DNA of 64,000 nucleotides. Source: Brachymonas sp049977365. GTDB taxonomy: Bacteria > Pseudomonadota > Gammaproteobacteria > Burkholderiales > Burkholderiaceae_C. The notes under the pieces were generated by a model that ran no database searches, was not told where the DNA came from, and saw only the letters and a program-made list of their open reading frames with translations. Below are positions 18,274 to 26,900 of this stretch, piece by piece. Each line of letters opens with the position of its first letter. Position 1 is the first letter of the stretch. The position numbers and the translations under genes are program-made. Location of the stretch: NCBI RefSeq assembly GCF_049977365.1, contig NZ_JBNGEN010000002.1, positions 62,001 through 126,000 of the forward strand, given 5' to 3'.

Positions 18274-18480
18274 ATGAGCATCTTCCGCCGCCCCGACTAC
18301 CAGTCTGACGCCACCCGTTTCCTCAAGGAACTCCACAAGGAACGCCCCGGGCTGGATGAGCGCCAAATGGCAGGCCGTGCCCTGCTGTGGGACAAGGACA
18401 TCAACCGCGAACTGCAGTCCGAATTCAAGGCCGGTCGCGTGCCCCAGAAGCCCTACGTCTACCAGACCAGCGGAGAGTGA
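18274..18480 (+). CDS. DUF3460 family protein
   Basis: 68-residue hydrophilic protein (MSIFRRPDYQSDATRFLKEL...). It matches DUF3460, a small betaproteobacterial family with no known function. A TAAAAT hexamer at 18113-18118 is a possible -10. Its stop (TGA 18478-18480) overlaps an in-frame GTG of the next gene (GTGA), which suggests coupling with scpA. Confidence 0.88.
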   Translation: MSIFRRPDYQSDATRFLKELHKERPGLDERQMAGRALLWDKDINRELQSEFKAGRVPQKPYVYQTSGE

Positions 18481-18587
18481 CCACCAGGTCCCTGTCTGCC
18501 GATACAGCGGCATCCCCGCCCCCTGGCCTGGCGTCCTCCTCAAGAACAGCCGTGCCTGCTCTTCCCTGTGCTCCGGACGAAGCAGAT

Positions 18588-19385
18588 ATGCCCGAGGCGG
18601 TTGACCATGTGGCCGTGGCGCGTCTGTACGGGGAACCGCTGTTCAACGTCCCGCAGGATCTCTACATCCCGCCGGAAGCTCTGGAGATCTTCCTCGAAGC
18701 CTTCGAGGGGCCCCTCGATCTGCTGCTCTATCTGATCCGGCGGCAGAACTTCAACATTCTCGACATTCCCATGGCTGCCGTGACGCGGCAGTATCTCGAA
18801 TACGTCGAGGAAATCCGCAACCGCAATCTCGAACTTGCCGCCGAATACCTGCTCATGGCGGCCATGCTCATCGAGATCAAGTCGCGCATGCTGCTTCCCC
18901 CACGCCGCACACCCGAAGGCGAGGAGCCGGAGGACCCACGCGCAGAACTCGTCCGGCGCCTGCAGGAGTACGAACGCATCAAGCTGGCTGCCGCACAGCT
19001 CGCCACCCATCCACAGCAGGGGCGCGACTTTCTCCCCGCCCACGCCACCAGGTCGCAAGCCCCCGAGCTGCTGCGGCCCAGCGTGGGCCTGCAGGAACTC
19101 CGCACCGCCCTGTCTGACATCTTTCGGCGGGCTCGTCTTGTGCAGACCCACCGCATCACGCGCGAGGAACTCAGCGTGCGTGAACACATGACGCTGGTGC
19201 TCAGAACGCTGCAGGGACGACGTTTCGTGGCCTTCGAGGATCTGTTCGACCTCACCCGTGGAGTGCCCGTGCTGGTCGTCACCTTCGTGGCGTTGCTGGA
19301 ACTGGCCAAGGAGTCGCTGGTCGACATCACCCAGGCGGCAGCCTACGCTCCTATCTATGTGCGCCTGGCGTACATCCCCGCCTGA
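18588..19385 (+). CDS. scpA: Segregation and condensation protein A
   Basis: 265 residues from ATG 18588. ScpA is the kleisin subunit of the SMC-ScpAB condensin. The N-terminal kleisin motif is LEAFEGPLDLLLYLIRRQ, followed by ILDIPMAAVTRQYLEY and AAEYLLMAAMLIEIKSRMLL. The C-terminal winged-helix part includes FEDLFDLTRGVPVLVVTFVALLEL. A GTG at 18477 that overlaps the DUF3460 stop would add 37 residues and give translational coupling; both starts are possible. Downstream it converges with gpsA. Confidence 0.93.
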   Translation: MPEAVDHVAVARLYGEPLFNVPQDLYIPPEALEIFLEAFEGPLDLLLYLIRRQNFNILDIPMAAVTRQYLEYVEEIRNRNLELAAEYLLMAAMLIEIKSRMLLPPRRTPEGEEPEDPRAELVRRLQEYERIKLAAAQLATHPQQGRDFLPAHATRSQAPELLRPSVGLQELRTALSDIFRRARLVQTHRITREELSVREHMTLVLRTLQGRRFVAFEDLFDLTRGVPVLVVTFVALLELAKESLVDITQAAAYAPIYVRLAYIPA

Positions 19386-19481
19386 GTCCCGCATTCCGAT
19401 ACGGACTGCTTTCTGCTGCCGCGATCCAGCCGGCAAGGCAGAAGCCGCTGTTCCGTTCGGCCACCCATGGCCGTCGCACAC

Positions 19482-20552
19482 TCATCCGTGTTCACTGCGG
19501 GCATCACGCTCCATCAGCATGACCGCCGTCTCCACGGGGCTGATGCTCCCGTCGAGCAGCGCCACCACGCACCGGGTGATGGGCATATCCACCCCGAGCG
19601 ACTCGGCACGCGCCAGCACCGTGCGCGCGCAATACACCCCCTCGGCCACATGGCCCAGGCTGCGCACAGCCGCATCGGCATCGAGCCCCTGCGCCAGCAG
19701 CAGCCCCACCCGGCGATTCCGGCTGAGGTCGCCGGTCGCCGTCAGCACCAGATCGCCCATGCCACTCAACCCCATGAAGGTGGTCTCGTCCGCCCCCAGC
19801 GCCACCCCCAGACGTGTCATCTCGGCCAGCCCACGGGTCAGCAGCGCTGCCCGGGCATTCTGGCCGGGCATGATGCGCGCGGATGCCAGCTGCGCCTGCT
19901 GGGCAGCCAGACCATCGAGCACGCCGGTGGCGATGGCCAGCACGTTCTTGACGGCACCGCCAACCTCCACCCCCATCCAGTCCCGGCTGCTGTAGACACG
20001 CATGTCCCGTCCGTGCATGGCGCGAACGGCAGCACGGCAGACGGCTTCATGCGGGCTGGCCGCCACCAGTGCCGTGGGCTGGCGACGCGCCACCTCCTGT
20101 GCAAAGCTCGGCCCACTCAGCACGCCTGCCACCAGATCGGGAACCACCTCGGCCATGACCTCATGCGGCAGCAACCCCCAGGGTGCGCCCGGACGCGCCT
20201 GCTCGAAGCCCTTGCACAGCCAGACCACCGGAACGGGTGAACCGCGCAGGGCCGTCAGCTGCGCACGCAATCCCGCAACAGGGCAGGCAATGACCACCAG
20301 GTCACAGGCTGCCACCTCGACAGCCCCCGCCAGCCCAGCCCGGGTCTGCAGCCCTTCAGGGAAATCAGCACCGGGCAGATAGCGCGCATTGGTGCGCTGG
20401 AGCTGCATGGCTGCGGCATGGTCCTCATGACGCGCCCACAGCGTCACCTCGTGATGCCGCGCCATCTGGATGGCCACCGCCGTACCCCAGGCCCCGGCCC
20501 CCAGCACGGCAATCTGCATGGGGCGGGAAGAAGGAGAAGGAAGCGTCGTCAT
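19482..20552 (-). CDS. gpsA: Glycerol-3-phosphate dehydrogenase [NAD(P)+]
   Basis: 356 residues. GpsA reduces dihydroxyacetone phosphate to sn-glycerol 3-phosphate for phospholipid synthesis. It has the Rossmann GAGAWGTAVA motif, the LCKGFE and SGPSFAQEVA segments, a conserved Lys in GGAVKNVLAIATG, and a RNRRVGLLLAQG stretch near the C-terminus. ATG 20550-20552 is preceded by GGAG six bases upstream; the internal Met at residue 12 has no such site. It is last in the rhodanese-grxC-secB-gpsA run and separated from secB by a terminator. Confidence 0.96.
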   Translation of the reverse strand: MTTLPSPSSRPMQIAVLGAGAWGTAVAIQMARHHEVTLWARHEDHAAAMQLQRTNARYLPGADFPEGLQTRAGLAGAVEVAACDLVVIACPVAGLRAQLTALRGSPVPVVWLCKGFEQARPGAPWGLLPHEVMAEVVPDLVAGVLSGPSFAQEVARRQPTALVAASPHEAVCRAAVRAMHGRDMRVYSSRDWMGVEVGGAVKNVLAIATGVLDGLAAQQAQLASARIMPGQNARAALLTRGLAEMTRLGVALGADETTFMGLSGMGDLVLTATGDLSRNRRVGLLLAQGLDADAAVRSLGHVAEGVYCARTVLARAESLGVDMPITRCVVALLDGSISPVETAVMLMERDARSEHG

Positions 20553-20639
20553 GGGAAGCTCCGGACAGCGTGTCTGGAAAAGAGAGGAAAACCGGAACCT
20601 GCCTCCTCATGCAAGGAGACAGAAAGACAGGGGGCACAG

Positions 20640-20678
20640 AAAAAACCCCGCGCAGCGATTGCCTGTCGCCCACGGGGT
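20640..20678 (-). terminator. Intrinsic terminator between secB and gpsA
   Basis: On the minus strand ACCCCG (20678-20673) pairs with CGGGGT (20650-20645), with an inner GCGA/TCGC helix, followed by six T residues. It lies 28 bases after the secB stop and probably limits transcription into gpsA. Confidence 0.65.
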
Positions 20679-20705
20679 CGGAAGCAGCGCTGCATGCGCT
20701 CCTTT

Positions 20706-21173
20706 TTACTGCATCGACGTGGCGCCGTCTGCAGCGGCCGCAGCCTGTTGCTGCTCGTACATGGCCTGGAAATTGATCTCGGCCAGATGCACGGGCGGGA
20801 AGCCGGCACGCTGCACCAGATCGGCCACATTGCCGCGCAGGTAGGGGAACACGATCTGCGGGCAGGCCACGCTCAGAATGCCGCCCATCTGTTCTTCGGG
20901 AATGTTGCGAATCTCGAAGATACCCGCCTGCTTGGCTTCCACCAGGAACACGGTACGGTCATCGGAAAGCTTGGTCTGCACCGTGGCCATCACCGTCACT
21001 TCGTAGACGCCTTCGGCGATCTCCTCTGCTCCCAGAGAGAGCTGGATCTCGACGTTGGGCGTTTCCTGCTCCAGCAGGATGGCCGGCGAATTGGGCTGTT
21101 CGAGCGATGCCTCCTTGAGGTACATGCGCTGGATGCTGAACACGGGATCTGCAATCTGGGAATCGTCGGCCAT
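20706..21173 (-). CDS. secB: Protein-export chaperone SecB
   Basis: 155 residues, the usual SecB size. The tetrameric cytosolic chaperone keeps preproteins unfolded and hands them to SecA. Signatures are FSIQRMYLKEASLEQPNSP, VFLVEAKQAGIFEI and the PYLRGNVADLVQRAGFPPV region. ATG 21171-21173 (MADDSQ) was chosen; the open frame upstream lacks homology. The grxC-secB-gpsA order is widespread in proteobacteria. Confidence 0.97.
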   Translation of the reverse strand: MADDSQIADPVFSIQRMYLKEASLEQPNSPAILLEQETPNVEIQLSLGAEEIAEGVYEVTVMATVQTKLSDDRTVFLVEAKQAGIFEIRNIPEEQMGGILSVACPQIVFPYLRGNVADLVQRAGFPPVHLAEINFQAMYEQQQAAAAADGATSMQ

Positions 21174-21308
21174 GATGGAAATACACCTTGTGTGTGGAAA
21201 GCATCCATTATGGCAGGGTGCCAATGCAGTCCCCGAGCCCTGCAGGTGCAAGGACTGAACAGGATCAAGAAACGTCCCGTCCCTGCCGCCCCGCTCCCAA
21301 TCCGTCCG

Positions 21309-21572
21309 TCAGTGTCCCTGCTGCAGGAGAGGCATGAGCCCTCCCTGCTGATCGAGCGCAATCAGATCATCGCAGCCACCGACATGCCGGTCACCGATGA
21401 AGATCTGCGGCACCGTTCTGCGCCCGGTGATTTCCATCATGCGCGCGCGCTGGGCAGCATCCTGGTCGACGCGGATCTCCTGAATGTCCTCCACCCCCCT
21501 GTTCTTGAGCAGCTGCTTGGCCCGAACGCAATAAGGGCAGAACGCGGTGGTGTACATCGTGACTTGTGACAT
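21309..21572 (-). CDS. grxC: Glutaredoxin 3
   Basis: 87 residues. Dithiol glutaredoxin with active site CPYC (residues 12-15, AFCPYCVRAK), the TVPQIFIGDRHVGGCDDL glutathione-binding segment and normal length. It reduces disulfides with glutathione in the cytosol. It sits between the rhodanese gene and secB on the same strand, 135 bases before secB. Confidence 0.96.
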   Translation of the reverse strand: MSQVTMYTTAFCPYCVRAKQLLKNRGVEDIQEIRVDQDAAQRARMMEITGRRTVPQIFIGDRHVGGCDDLIALDQQGGLMPLLQQGH

Positions 21573-21647
21573 GGCAGAACCTTCTGGAATCTCCGGTGGG
21601 ACTTTCCTGTCCCCTGTGCAGGCAGAAAACGGTCCGCATTCACCGCC

Positions 21648-22073
21648 TCAGCGGGACGCGGCTCCCTTGACGACCGGCATGTTCGCATTTTTCCAGCCGC
21701 CCATGCCGCCAGCCACGGAAAAGGCCTGCTCATAGCCCAGTTTTCGGGCGACCTGCATGGCACGGGAAGAGCGCACGCCCGATGTGCAGATGAACATCAC
21801 CGGCACATTCTTGTTTTTCACCATCTGCGGAAGGCGGGCTTCCACTTCAGCCAGGGGCAGGTGCCTGGCCTGTGCAATGTGCTCGGCCGCGTAATCGGCG
21901 GCATCCCGCACGTCGATGAGCACGCCCTTCTCGCGATTGAGCTTCTGTACCGCCTCCGAGACCGCAATGCCGGCCTGCCCCATGCTTCCGGAAAGCGTCT
22001 GCCAGAGCAGCATGGCTCCGGAACCGACGGCAACCAAGATCAACATCCAGTTATGAACAACGAAATCCACCAC
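21648..22073 (-). CDS. Membrane-anchored rhodanese-like protein
   Basis: 141 residues. One N-terminal membrane helix (WMLILVAVGSGAMLLW) is followed by a single rhodanese domain: GVLIDVRDAADYAAEHI, then the active-site Cys in CTSGVRSSRA and GGMGGWKNA at the end. Sulfurtransferase activity is plausible; the physiological donor is unknown. I chose GTG 22073 because GGAG stands six bases upstream; the longer TTG at 22085 overlaps that site. This is the first gene of the run leading to secB and is divergent from gpmA. Confidence 0.88.
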   Translation of the reverse strand: MVDFVVHNWMLILVAVGSGAMLLWQTLSGSMGQAGIAVSEAVQKLNREKGVLIDVRDAADYAAEHIAQARHLPLAEVEARLPQMVKNKNVPVMFICTSGVRSSRAMQVARKLGYEQAFSVAGGMGGWKNANMPVVKGAASR

Positions 22074-22226
22074 AATTTTCTCCAAACGGCTGCCCGGAAT
22101 TTCAGGCGTCAGCGGGAGATTCTAAAATAGACAGATTGCCCACCGGGGCCCACCCCGGCACCTGCCGCGTTTCAGGCGGCAGAAAAGGCCTTCTTTCGCA
22201 GTTTTCTCATCAACGACACGCACACC

Positions 22227-22970
22227 ATGTACCAACTCGTTCTGATCCGCCATGGCGAATCCACCTGGAACCTCGACAACCGTTTTACCGGCTGGATGGA
22301 TGTCGATCTCACGCCCACGGGCATTGCCCAGGCCCAGCAGGCCGGCAAGCTGCTGACCGAGGCCGGTTTCGAATTCGACCAGGCCTATACGAGCGTGCTC
22401 AAGCGTGCCATCCACACCCTCTGGCACTGCCTCGATTCCATGGATCGCCCCTGGCTGCCGACGCAGTGCTCCTGGCGCCTCAACGAGCGTCACTACGGAG
22501 GACTGCAGGGACTCGACAAGGCCGAGACCGCCCGCAAGTACGGAGATGATCAGGTGCTGGTCTGGCGCCGCAGCTACGACGTGCCGCCGCCCGCGCTCGA
22601 GGCCGACGATCCGCGCTCGCAACGCAGCGACATCCGCTATGCCGGCCTGCCCACCGAAGACATTCCCCTGACCGAATGCCTCAAGGACACCATTGCGCGG
22701 GTGCTGCCCTTCTGGAACGACACCATTGCCCCTGCCATCCTGTCCGGCAAGCGCGTGCTGGTCGCCGCCCATGGCAACTCGATCCGTGCCCTCATCAAGT
22801 ACCTGGACGGCGTTTCCGACTCCGACATCGTGGGACTGAACATTCCCAACGGCATCCCGCTCGTGTATGAGCTCGATGCCGACCTCAAGCCGATCCGCCA
22901 CTACTACCTCGGCGACAGCGCGGCGGCCGAAGCCGCAGCCAAGGCAGTGGCGCAGCAGGGCAAGCAGTAA
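22227..22970 (+). CDS. gpmA: 2,3-bisphosphoglycerate-dependent phosphoglycerate mutase
   Basis: 247 residues, the size of dPGM. It interconverts 3- and 2-phosphoglycerate. The phospho-His motif is LIRHGEST near residue 10; NRFTGWMDVDL, LNERHYGGLQGLDK and the second catalytic His in VAAHGNSIRALIKYL are present. A TAAAAT hexamer at 22123-22128 may be its -10. A strong terminator follows at 23057. Confidence 0.97.
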   Translation: MYQLVLIRHGESTWNLDNRFTGWMDVDLTPTGIAQAQQAGKLLTEAGFEFDQAYTSVLKRAIHTLWHCLDSMDRPWLPTQCSWRLNERHYGGLQGLDKAETARKYGDDQVLVWRRSYDVPPPALEADDPRSQRSDIRYAGLPTEDIPLTECLKDTIARVLPFWNDTIAPAILSGKRVLVAAHGNSIRALIKYLDGVSDSDIVGLNIPNGIPLVYELDADLKPIRHYYLGDSAAAEAAAKAVAQQGKQ

Positions 22971-23056
22971 GCAGGTGCCATGAACCGGCTGCGCCCCCAC
23001 TGCGCAGCCGTTGCACTGGCTGGCATAGGTGGCACTGGCCCAATGCCAGCCTGCCC

Positions 23057-23078
23057 ACGGCGCCTCTGGCGCCGTTTT
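23057..23078 (+). terminator. Intrinsic terminator after gpmA
   Basis: Perfect 8-bp stem ACGGCGCC (23057-23064) / GGCGCCGT (23068-23075) with a TCT loop and a T4 tail. The rest of the 22971-23294 gap shows no gene; its right part presumably holds the promoter of the S41 protease. Confidence 0.8.
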
Positions 23079-23294
23079 GCATGGCCGCTGACTTCGCGTT
23101 ACACATGATTCGCCCCTGTGCTCCCATGGGGCTGACGTGCAGCGTGTATAGTCTTCCGTGTCCCTGTGGGCAGGAGCCGGCTCGAGGAGCCTGCTGGTGT
23201 CTTCGTGCAGATCGACCTCCATGGCCCCCGGACACTTTCCACACAGATTGAGATGGCCACCTCTCGCACGGCCAGGCAGCAGAAGGGTTGATTC

Positions 23295-24851
23295 ATGGGT
23301 TCCAAGTTGAAAGCGGCAGGGTGGGTATCGATCGGAGTGCTCACGGGGGCCCTGGCCACCGTGTCGGTCCAGACCGCCGCGCGCAGCACCACGACCCCGC
23401 TTCCGCTCGACGAGCTCCAGCAGTTTGCCGCTGTGTACGGCATGATCAAGAGCAACTACGTCGAGCCGGTTGACGACAAGAAGCTCATCACCGATGCCAT
23501 CTCCGGCATGGTGTCCGGCCTCGATCCGCATTCCCAGTATTTCGACAAGCAGTCGTTCAAGGAATTCAAGGAAAGCACGAGCGGCAAGTTCGTCGGGGTA
23601 GGCATCGAGATCAGCCAGGAAGACGGCCTCATCAAGGTCGTGTCCCCCATCGAGGGGTCTCCTGCCGACAAGGCGGGCATCAAGGCCGGCGATCTCATCA
23701 CCCGCATCGACGACAGGCCCGTGCGCGGCATGTCCATCAACGATGCGGTCAAGCGCATGCGCGGCAAGGCCAACACCAAGGTCACGCTGCTGATCTTCCG
23801 CAAGGCAGAGAACCGCACCTTCCCGGTCACCATCACCCGTGCCGAGATCCGCACCCAGTCGGTGCGCGCCAAGATGATCGAGCCCGGCTATGGCTGGATC
23901 CGCATCACCCAGTTCCAGGAACGCACCACCGAGGACTTCGTCAAGAAGGTGGAGGATCTGTACCGCCAGAACCCCGACATGAAGGGGCTGGTGCTCGACC
24001 TCCGCAACGATCCTGGTGGCCTGCTCGAATCGGCCGTGGCCGTGTCCTCGGCCTTCCTGCCTGCCGACAGCGTGGTGGTATCCACCAAGGGCCAGATTCC
24101 CGAAAGCAACACCGTCTACCGCGCCACCCCGCGCGACTATGTGCGCTCCTTCCTGGGCAGCGACCCGCTGCAGGGTCTGCCCCCCGCACTCAAGAAGGTG
24201 CCGCTCGTCGTGCTGGTCAACGAAGGCTCTGCCTCTGCAAGCGAGATCGTGGCTGGCGCCCTCAAGGACCACAAGCGCGCCATCATCATGGGCAACCAGA
24301 CCTTCGGCAAGGGCTCCGTGCAGACGGTGCGCCCGCTGGGTCCGGATACCGGACTCAAGATCACCACGGCGCGCTACTACACCCCAAGCGGCAAGTCGAT
24401 CCAGGCCACCGGCATCGTGCCCGACATCCTGGTCGATGAAACCCCCGAGGGCAGTCCCTACGCCATCCTGCGCACGCGGGAAGCCGACCTCGACCACCAC
24501 ATCACCAACGGCACAGGGGCTGGCAAGCCCGATGCCGCGGCGGACAAGGCCCGTGAAAAGGCCCGCGACGAAGCCCTGCAAAAACTCGAGAGCGAAGCCA
24601 AGAAGAAGCCCGAAGACCTCAAGCTGCCCGAATACGGCAGCGACAAGGACTTCCCGCTGATCCAGGCCCTGCGCAAGCTCAAGGGCGAAACGGTCGTGGT
24701 CAGCAAGACCCTCACGGTCCGCACGCTCGATGCCAGCGACAAGACCTCGAATGCCGACCACACGGCCAAGGCCGCACGCAAGCCGGCCTCCGCCCCCAGC
24801 CAGGTGGCTCCTGCTCCCGTGCATCGTCCGTCCCAGCCTGCCTCGCACTGA
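23295..24851 (+). CDS. Carboxyl-terminal processing serine protease (S41 family)
   Basis: 518 residues. The N-terminal hydrophobic segment (AAGWVSIGVLTGALATVSV) is a signal peptide or anchor to the periplasm. A PDZ domain follows (ISQEDGLIKVVSPIEGSPAD, GDLITRIDD), then the S41 core with VLDLRNDPGGLL, the catalytic-Ser motif NEGSASASE and the catalytic Lys in TFGKGSVQT. The C-terminal 120 residues are Lys/Ala-rich and look disordered. Family members trim C-termini of envelope proteins in a Ser/Lys dyad mechanism. The location after gpmA is conserved in Burkholderiales as far as I know. Confidence 0.94.
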   Translation: MGSKLKAAGWVSIGVLTGALATVSVQTAARSTTTPLPLDELQQFAAVYGMIKSNYVEPVDDKKLITDAISGMVSGLDPHSQYFDKQSFKEFKESTSGKFVGVGIEISQEDGLIKVVSPIEGSPADKAGIKAGDLITRIDDRPVRGMSINDAVKRMRGKANTKVTLLIFRKAENRTFPVTITRAEIRTQSVRAKMIEPGYGWIRITQFQERTTEDFVKKVEDLYRQNPDMKGLVLDLRNDPGGLLESAVAVSSAFLPADSVVVSTKGQIPESNTVYRATPRDYVRSFLGSDPLQGLPPALKKVPLVVLVNEGSASASEIVAGALKDHKRAIIMGNQTFGKGSVQTVRPLGPDTGLKITTARYYTPSGKSIQATGIVPDILVDETPEGSPYAILRTREADLDHHITNGTGAGKPDAAADKAREKARDEALQKLESEAKKKPEDLKLPEYGSDKDFPLIQALRKLKGETVVVSKTLTVRTLDASDKTSNADHTAKAARKPASAPSQVAPAPVHRPSQPASH

Positions 24852-25000
24852 GACGGGGATCTGATGGCGCCTCCTCGCGGCGGTGTGCTCCACGGAGCTG
24901 CCACCACCGGAGGGGGCGCACGGGCTTTCCCTTCTTCCACGAAGGCATGAGGCCCGGCCCCCTGCCTTCTCTCCTGGCCCTGAATCTGCCTGCACTGTCC

Positions 25001-25762
25001 ATGAACGACGCACAGCTCCTGCGATACTCCCGGCATCTCATGCTCAATGAAATCGACGTGGAGGGGCAGGAGCGCCTGCTTGCCGCCCGTGCACTCATCG
25101 TGGGTGCGGGCGGGCTCGGTTCTCCCGCCGCGCTGTACCTGGGAAGCGCAGGGGTGGGGCACCTGACCATCGTGGATGACGACACGGTGGACGCCACCAA
25201 CCTGCAACGCCAGATCGCCCATACGCAGTCGCGCATCGGCCTGGAGAAGGCCCTGTCGATCCGTGAGGCCGTGCAGGCCATCAATCCCGACGTCGTGGTC
25301 GAGCCAGTGATCGCCCGTGCCGATGAAGCCCTGCTGGCGAAGCTGGTGCCTGCGGCCGATGTCGTGCTGGACTGCACGGACAACTTCCTCACACGGCAGC
25401 GTGTCAACCGTGCCTGCGTCGAGGCAGGCAGGCCCCTGGTGTGGGGAGCCGCCATCCGTTTCGATGCCCAGCTCGGTGTCTATGATCCCAGGCAGAAGGA
25501 CAGTCCCTGCTACGCATGCACCTTCGATCCCGCCTCAGCACCCACCGAAGAGCGCTGCGCCACGATGGGTGTCTTTGCCCCGCTGGTGGGCATGATCGGA
25601 AGCATGCAGGCCGCCGAGGCCATCAAGCTGATCTGCGGCATGGCAAGCGATCTCACCCGCTCCATGCTGCTCGTCGATGCCAGAGGCATGCGCTTCATGC
25701 CCATCGGGCTGTCATGCCGCAGCGACTGCCCCGTCTGCGGGAATCCGGCTCACGGTCACTGA
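25001..25762 (+). CDS. moeB: HesA/MoeB/ThiF family adenylyltransferase
   Basis: 253 residues. E1-like enzyme that adenylates the C-terminal Gly of a ubiquitin-like sulfur carrier (MoaD or ThiS). Features are RYSRHLML at the start, the nucleotide motif GAGGLGSPAALYL, the DDDTVDATNLQRQ region, DCTDNF, and two zinc CxxC pairs (CYAC, CPVC). The candidate thiol Cys is in EERCATMGV. MoeB is preferred over ThiF because no thiS or thiG is nearby, but sequence alone does not settle this. ATG 25001 begins the domain. Confidence 0.88.
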   Translation: MNDAQLLRYSRHLMLNEIDVEGQERLLAARALIVGAGGLGSPAALYLGSAGVGHLTIVDDDTVDATNLQRQIAHTQSRIGLEKALSIREAVQAINPDVVVEPVIARADEALLAKLVPAADVVLDCTDNFLTRQRVNRACVEAGRPLVWGAAIRFDAQLGVYDPRQKDSPCYACTFDPASAPTEERCATMGVFAPLVGMIGSMQAAEAIKLICGMASDLTRSMLLVDARGMRFMPIGLSCRSDCPVCGNPAHGH

Positions 25763-25786
25763 GCCGGCGACGAGCCCTCCCCTTCC

Positions 25787-26236
25787 TCAGTCACACTGCG
25801 GCATGGGTACGGCCTGACAGTGCTGGAAGGCATCGGCACGGGTCTTGCCGCCTTCGATCTTGTAGCGTCCAAAGCAGGCCTCGCTCTCCTGGTAGGCGCG
25901 CATCTGGCGCTCGCAGGCTTCCCGGTTGGTGACCTGGCGTTCCGTGGAGGCATCCGACATGGCGGATCCGCCAGTCGAGCCTTTCTGCGCACTGCTCGCC
26001 GGAGTGGACGCGGCATGCGCCGGTCGGGCAGCAACCTTGGGCGATACGGCAAAACCGCCGTTCTGCACCTGGACATGCAGCAGTCTGGCCTTTTTGCGAT
26101 AGGCAGGAGGCACCACATCGCCTATATGCACCGCGCCGCGGGAATCGGTCCAGCGGTAGATATCGCCGGCATGAGTGAGGGCGGCAGCCCCCATGGCGGC
26201 CGCGGCCATGAAACCGATACGGAAAAATCGTGACAT
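25787..26236 (-). CDS. DUF4124 domain-containing exported protein
   Basis: 149 residues. A signal peptide (IGFMAAAAMGAAALTHA) precedes the short DUF4124 motif DIYRWTDSRGAVHIGDVVP. The rest is a low-complexity Ala/Ser linker and a C-terminal part with three cysteines (ACERQ, EACFG, QHCQ). The family is common in beta- and gammaproteobacteria and has no assigned function. ATG 26234-26236 has GGAGACC upstream. It converges with moeB and is divergent from rpmE2. Confidence 0.85.
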   Translation of the reverse strand: MSRFFRIGFMAAAAMGAAALTHAGDIYRWTDSRGAVHIGDVVPPAYRKKARLLHVQVQNGGFAVSPKVAARPAHAASTPASSAQKGSTGGSAMSDASTERQVTNREACERQMRAYQESEACFGRYKIEGGKTRADAFQHCQAVPMPQCD

Positions 26237-26345
26237 CACAGGGTCTCCAGGGCATTTCCATGCGCCCAATGACGCATTGTAGGCAGCTGCTTCCGATTTT
26301 GCGGCAGAGAGATGCAAGGGCATGGCACGTGCAGCAGCGCCTGCA

Positions 26346-26388
26346 TTGGACGTGGCTGAATATTCATGGGATAATCAAAAGCTTTGAT
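26346..26388 (+). promoter_or_regulatory. Candidate rpmE2 promoter with inverted repeat
   Basis: GATAAT (26370-26375) is a good -10 with TTGGAC (26346-26351) at an 18-base spacing. An inverted repeat ATCAAA-AGC-TTTGAT (26374-26388) overlaps the -10 end and the probable start site, which could be an operator. It lies about 65 bases before the rpmE2 start codon. The regulator is not identifiable. Confidence 0.4.
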
Positions 26389-26450
26389 GCGGAAAGTACA
26401 ACTGGAATAGGCCGGTTGCGGCTACCGCAGCGACACTGAGGAAAATCCCC

Positions 26451-26705
26451 ATGAAAGAAGGCATCCACCCCGAATATCGCGAAGTGTGCTTCGTCGACCT
26501 GTCCAACGGCTTCCAGTTCGTGACCCATTCCTGCGTGAACACCAAGGAAACCGTCAAGCTCGACGATGGCCGTGAACTGCCCCTCTTCAAGCTCGATACC
26601 TCCAGCGAATCCCATCCCTTCTACACCGGCACCCAGAAGTCGGTGGACAGCATGGGTGGCCGCGTCGAGAAGTTCCGCAACCGCTACGCCAAGAAGCGCG
26701 CCTGA
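26451..26705 (+). CDS. rpmE2: 50S ribosomal protein L31 type B
   Basis: 84 residues (MKEGIHPEYREVCFVDL...). The FYTGTQKSVDSMGGRVEKF segment near the C-terminus is a signature of type B L31. The zinc CxxC pairs of type A are absent. In many bacteria type B replaces type A under zinc limitation, but in Burkholderiales it is often the ordinary copy. A strong terminator follows. Confidence 0.96.
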   Translation: MKEGIHPEYREVCFVDLSNGFQFVTHSCVNTKETVKLDDGRELPLFKLDTSSESHPFYTGTQKSVDSMGGRVEKFRNRYAKKRA

Positions 26706-26781
26706 TCCTGTTGCTGTGCAACGCGCATCCCTGGCTCCTGGCCGGTGCGCGTTTTGCAGTGGCTCGATCCAGAGCTTCCCG

Positions 26782-26805
26782 AAGCAGCCTCCGGCTGCTT
26801 TTTTT
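26782..26805 (+). terminator. Intrinsic terminator after rpmE2
   Basis: Perfect 8-bp stem AAGCAGCC (26782-26789) / GGCTGCTT (26793-26800), TCC loop, and a run of seven T (26799-26805). Its position argues that the next gene starts downstream of it. Confidence 0.92.
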
Positions 26806-26900
26806 GTTTCCATGCCATACCGGCACGGTCGGCACACAGGCTCCCATCGCACATGGGGCACGCTACACTGCCCGCACTCCTCCCTTTCCCTGCCCGACAA

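Noticed and set aside
26745..26900. Longer start for the polytopic membrane protein
   Set aside because: The region contains the rpmE2 terminator (26782-26805), so transcripts starting upstream would end before the gene.
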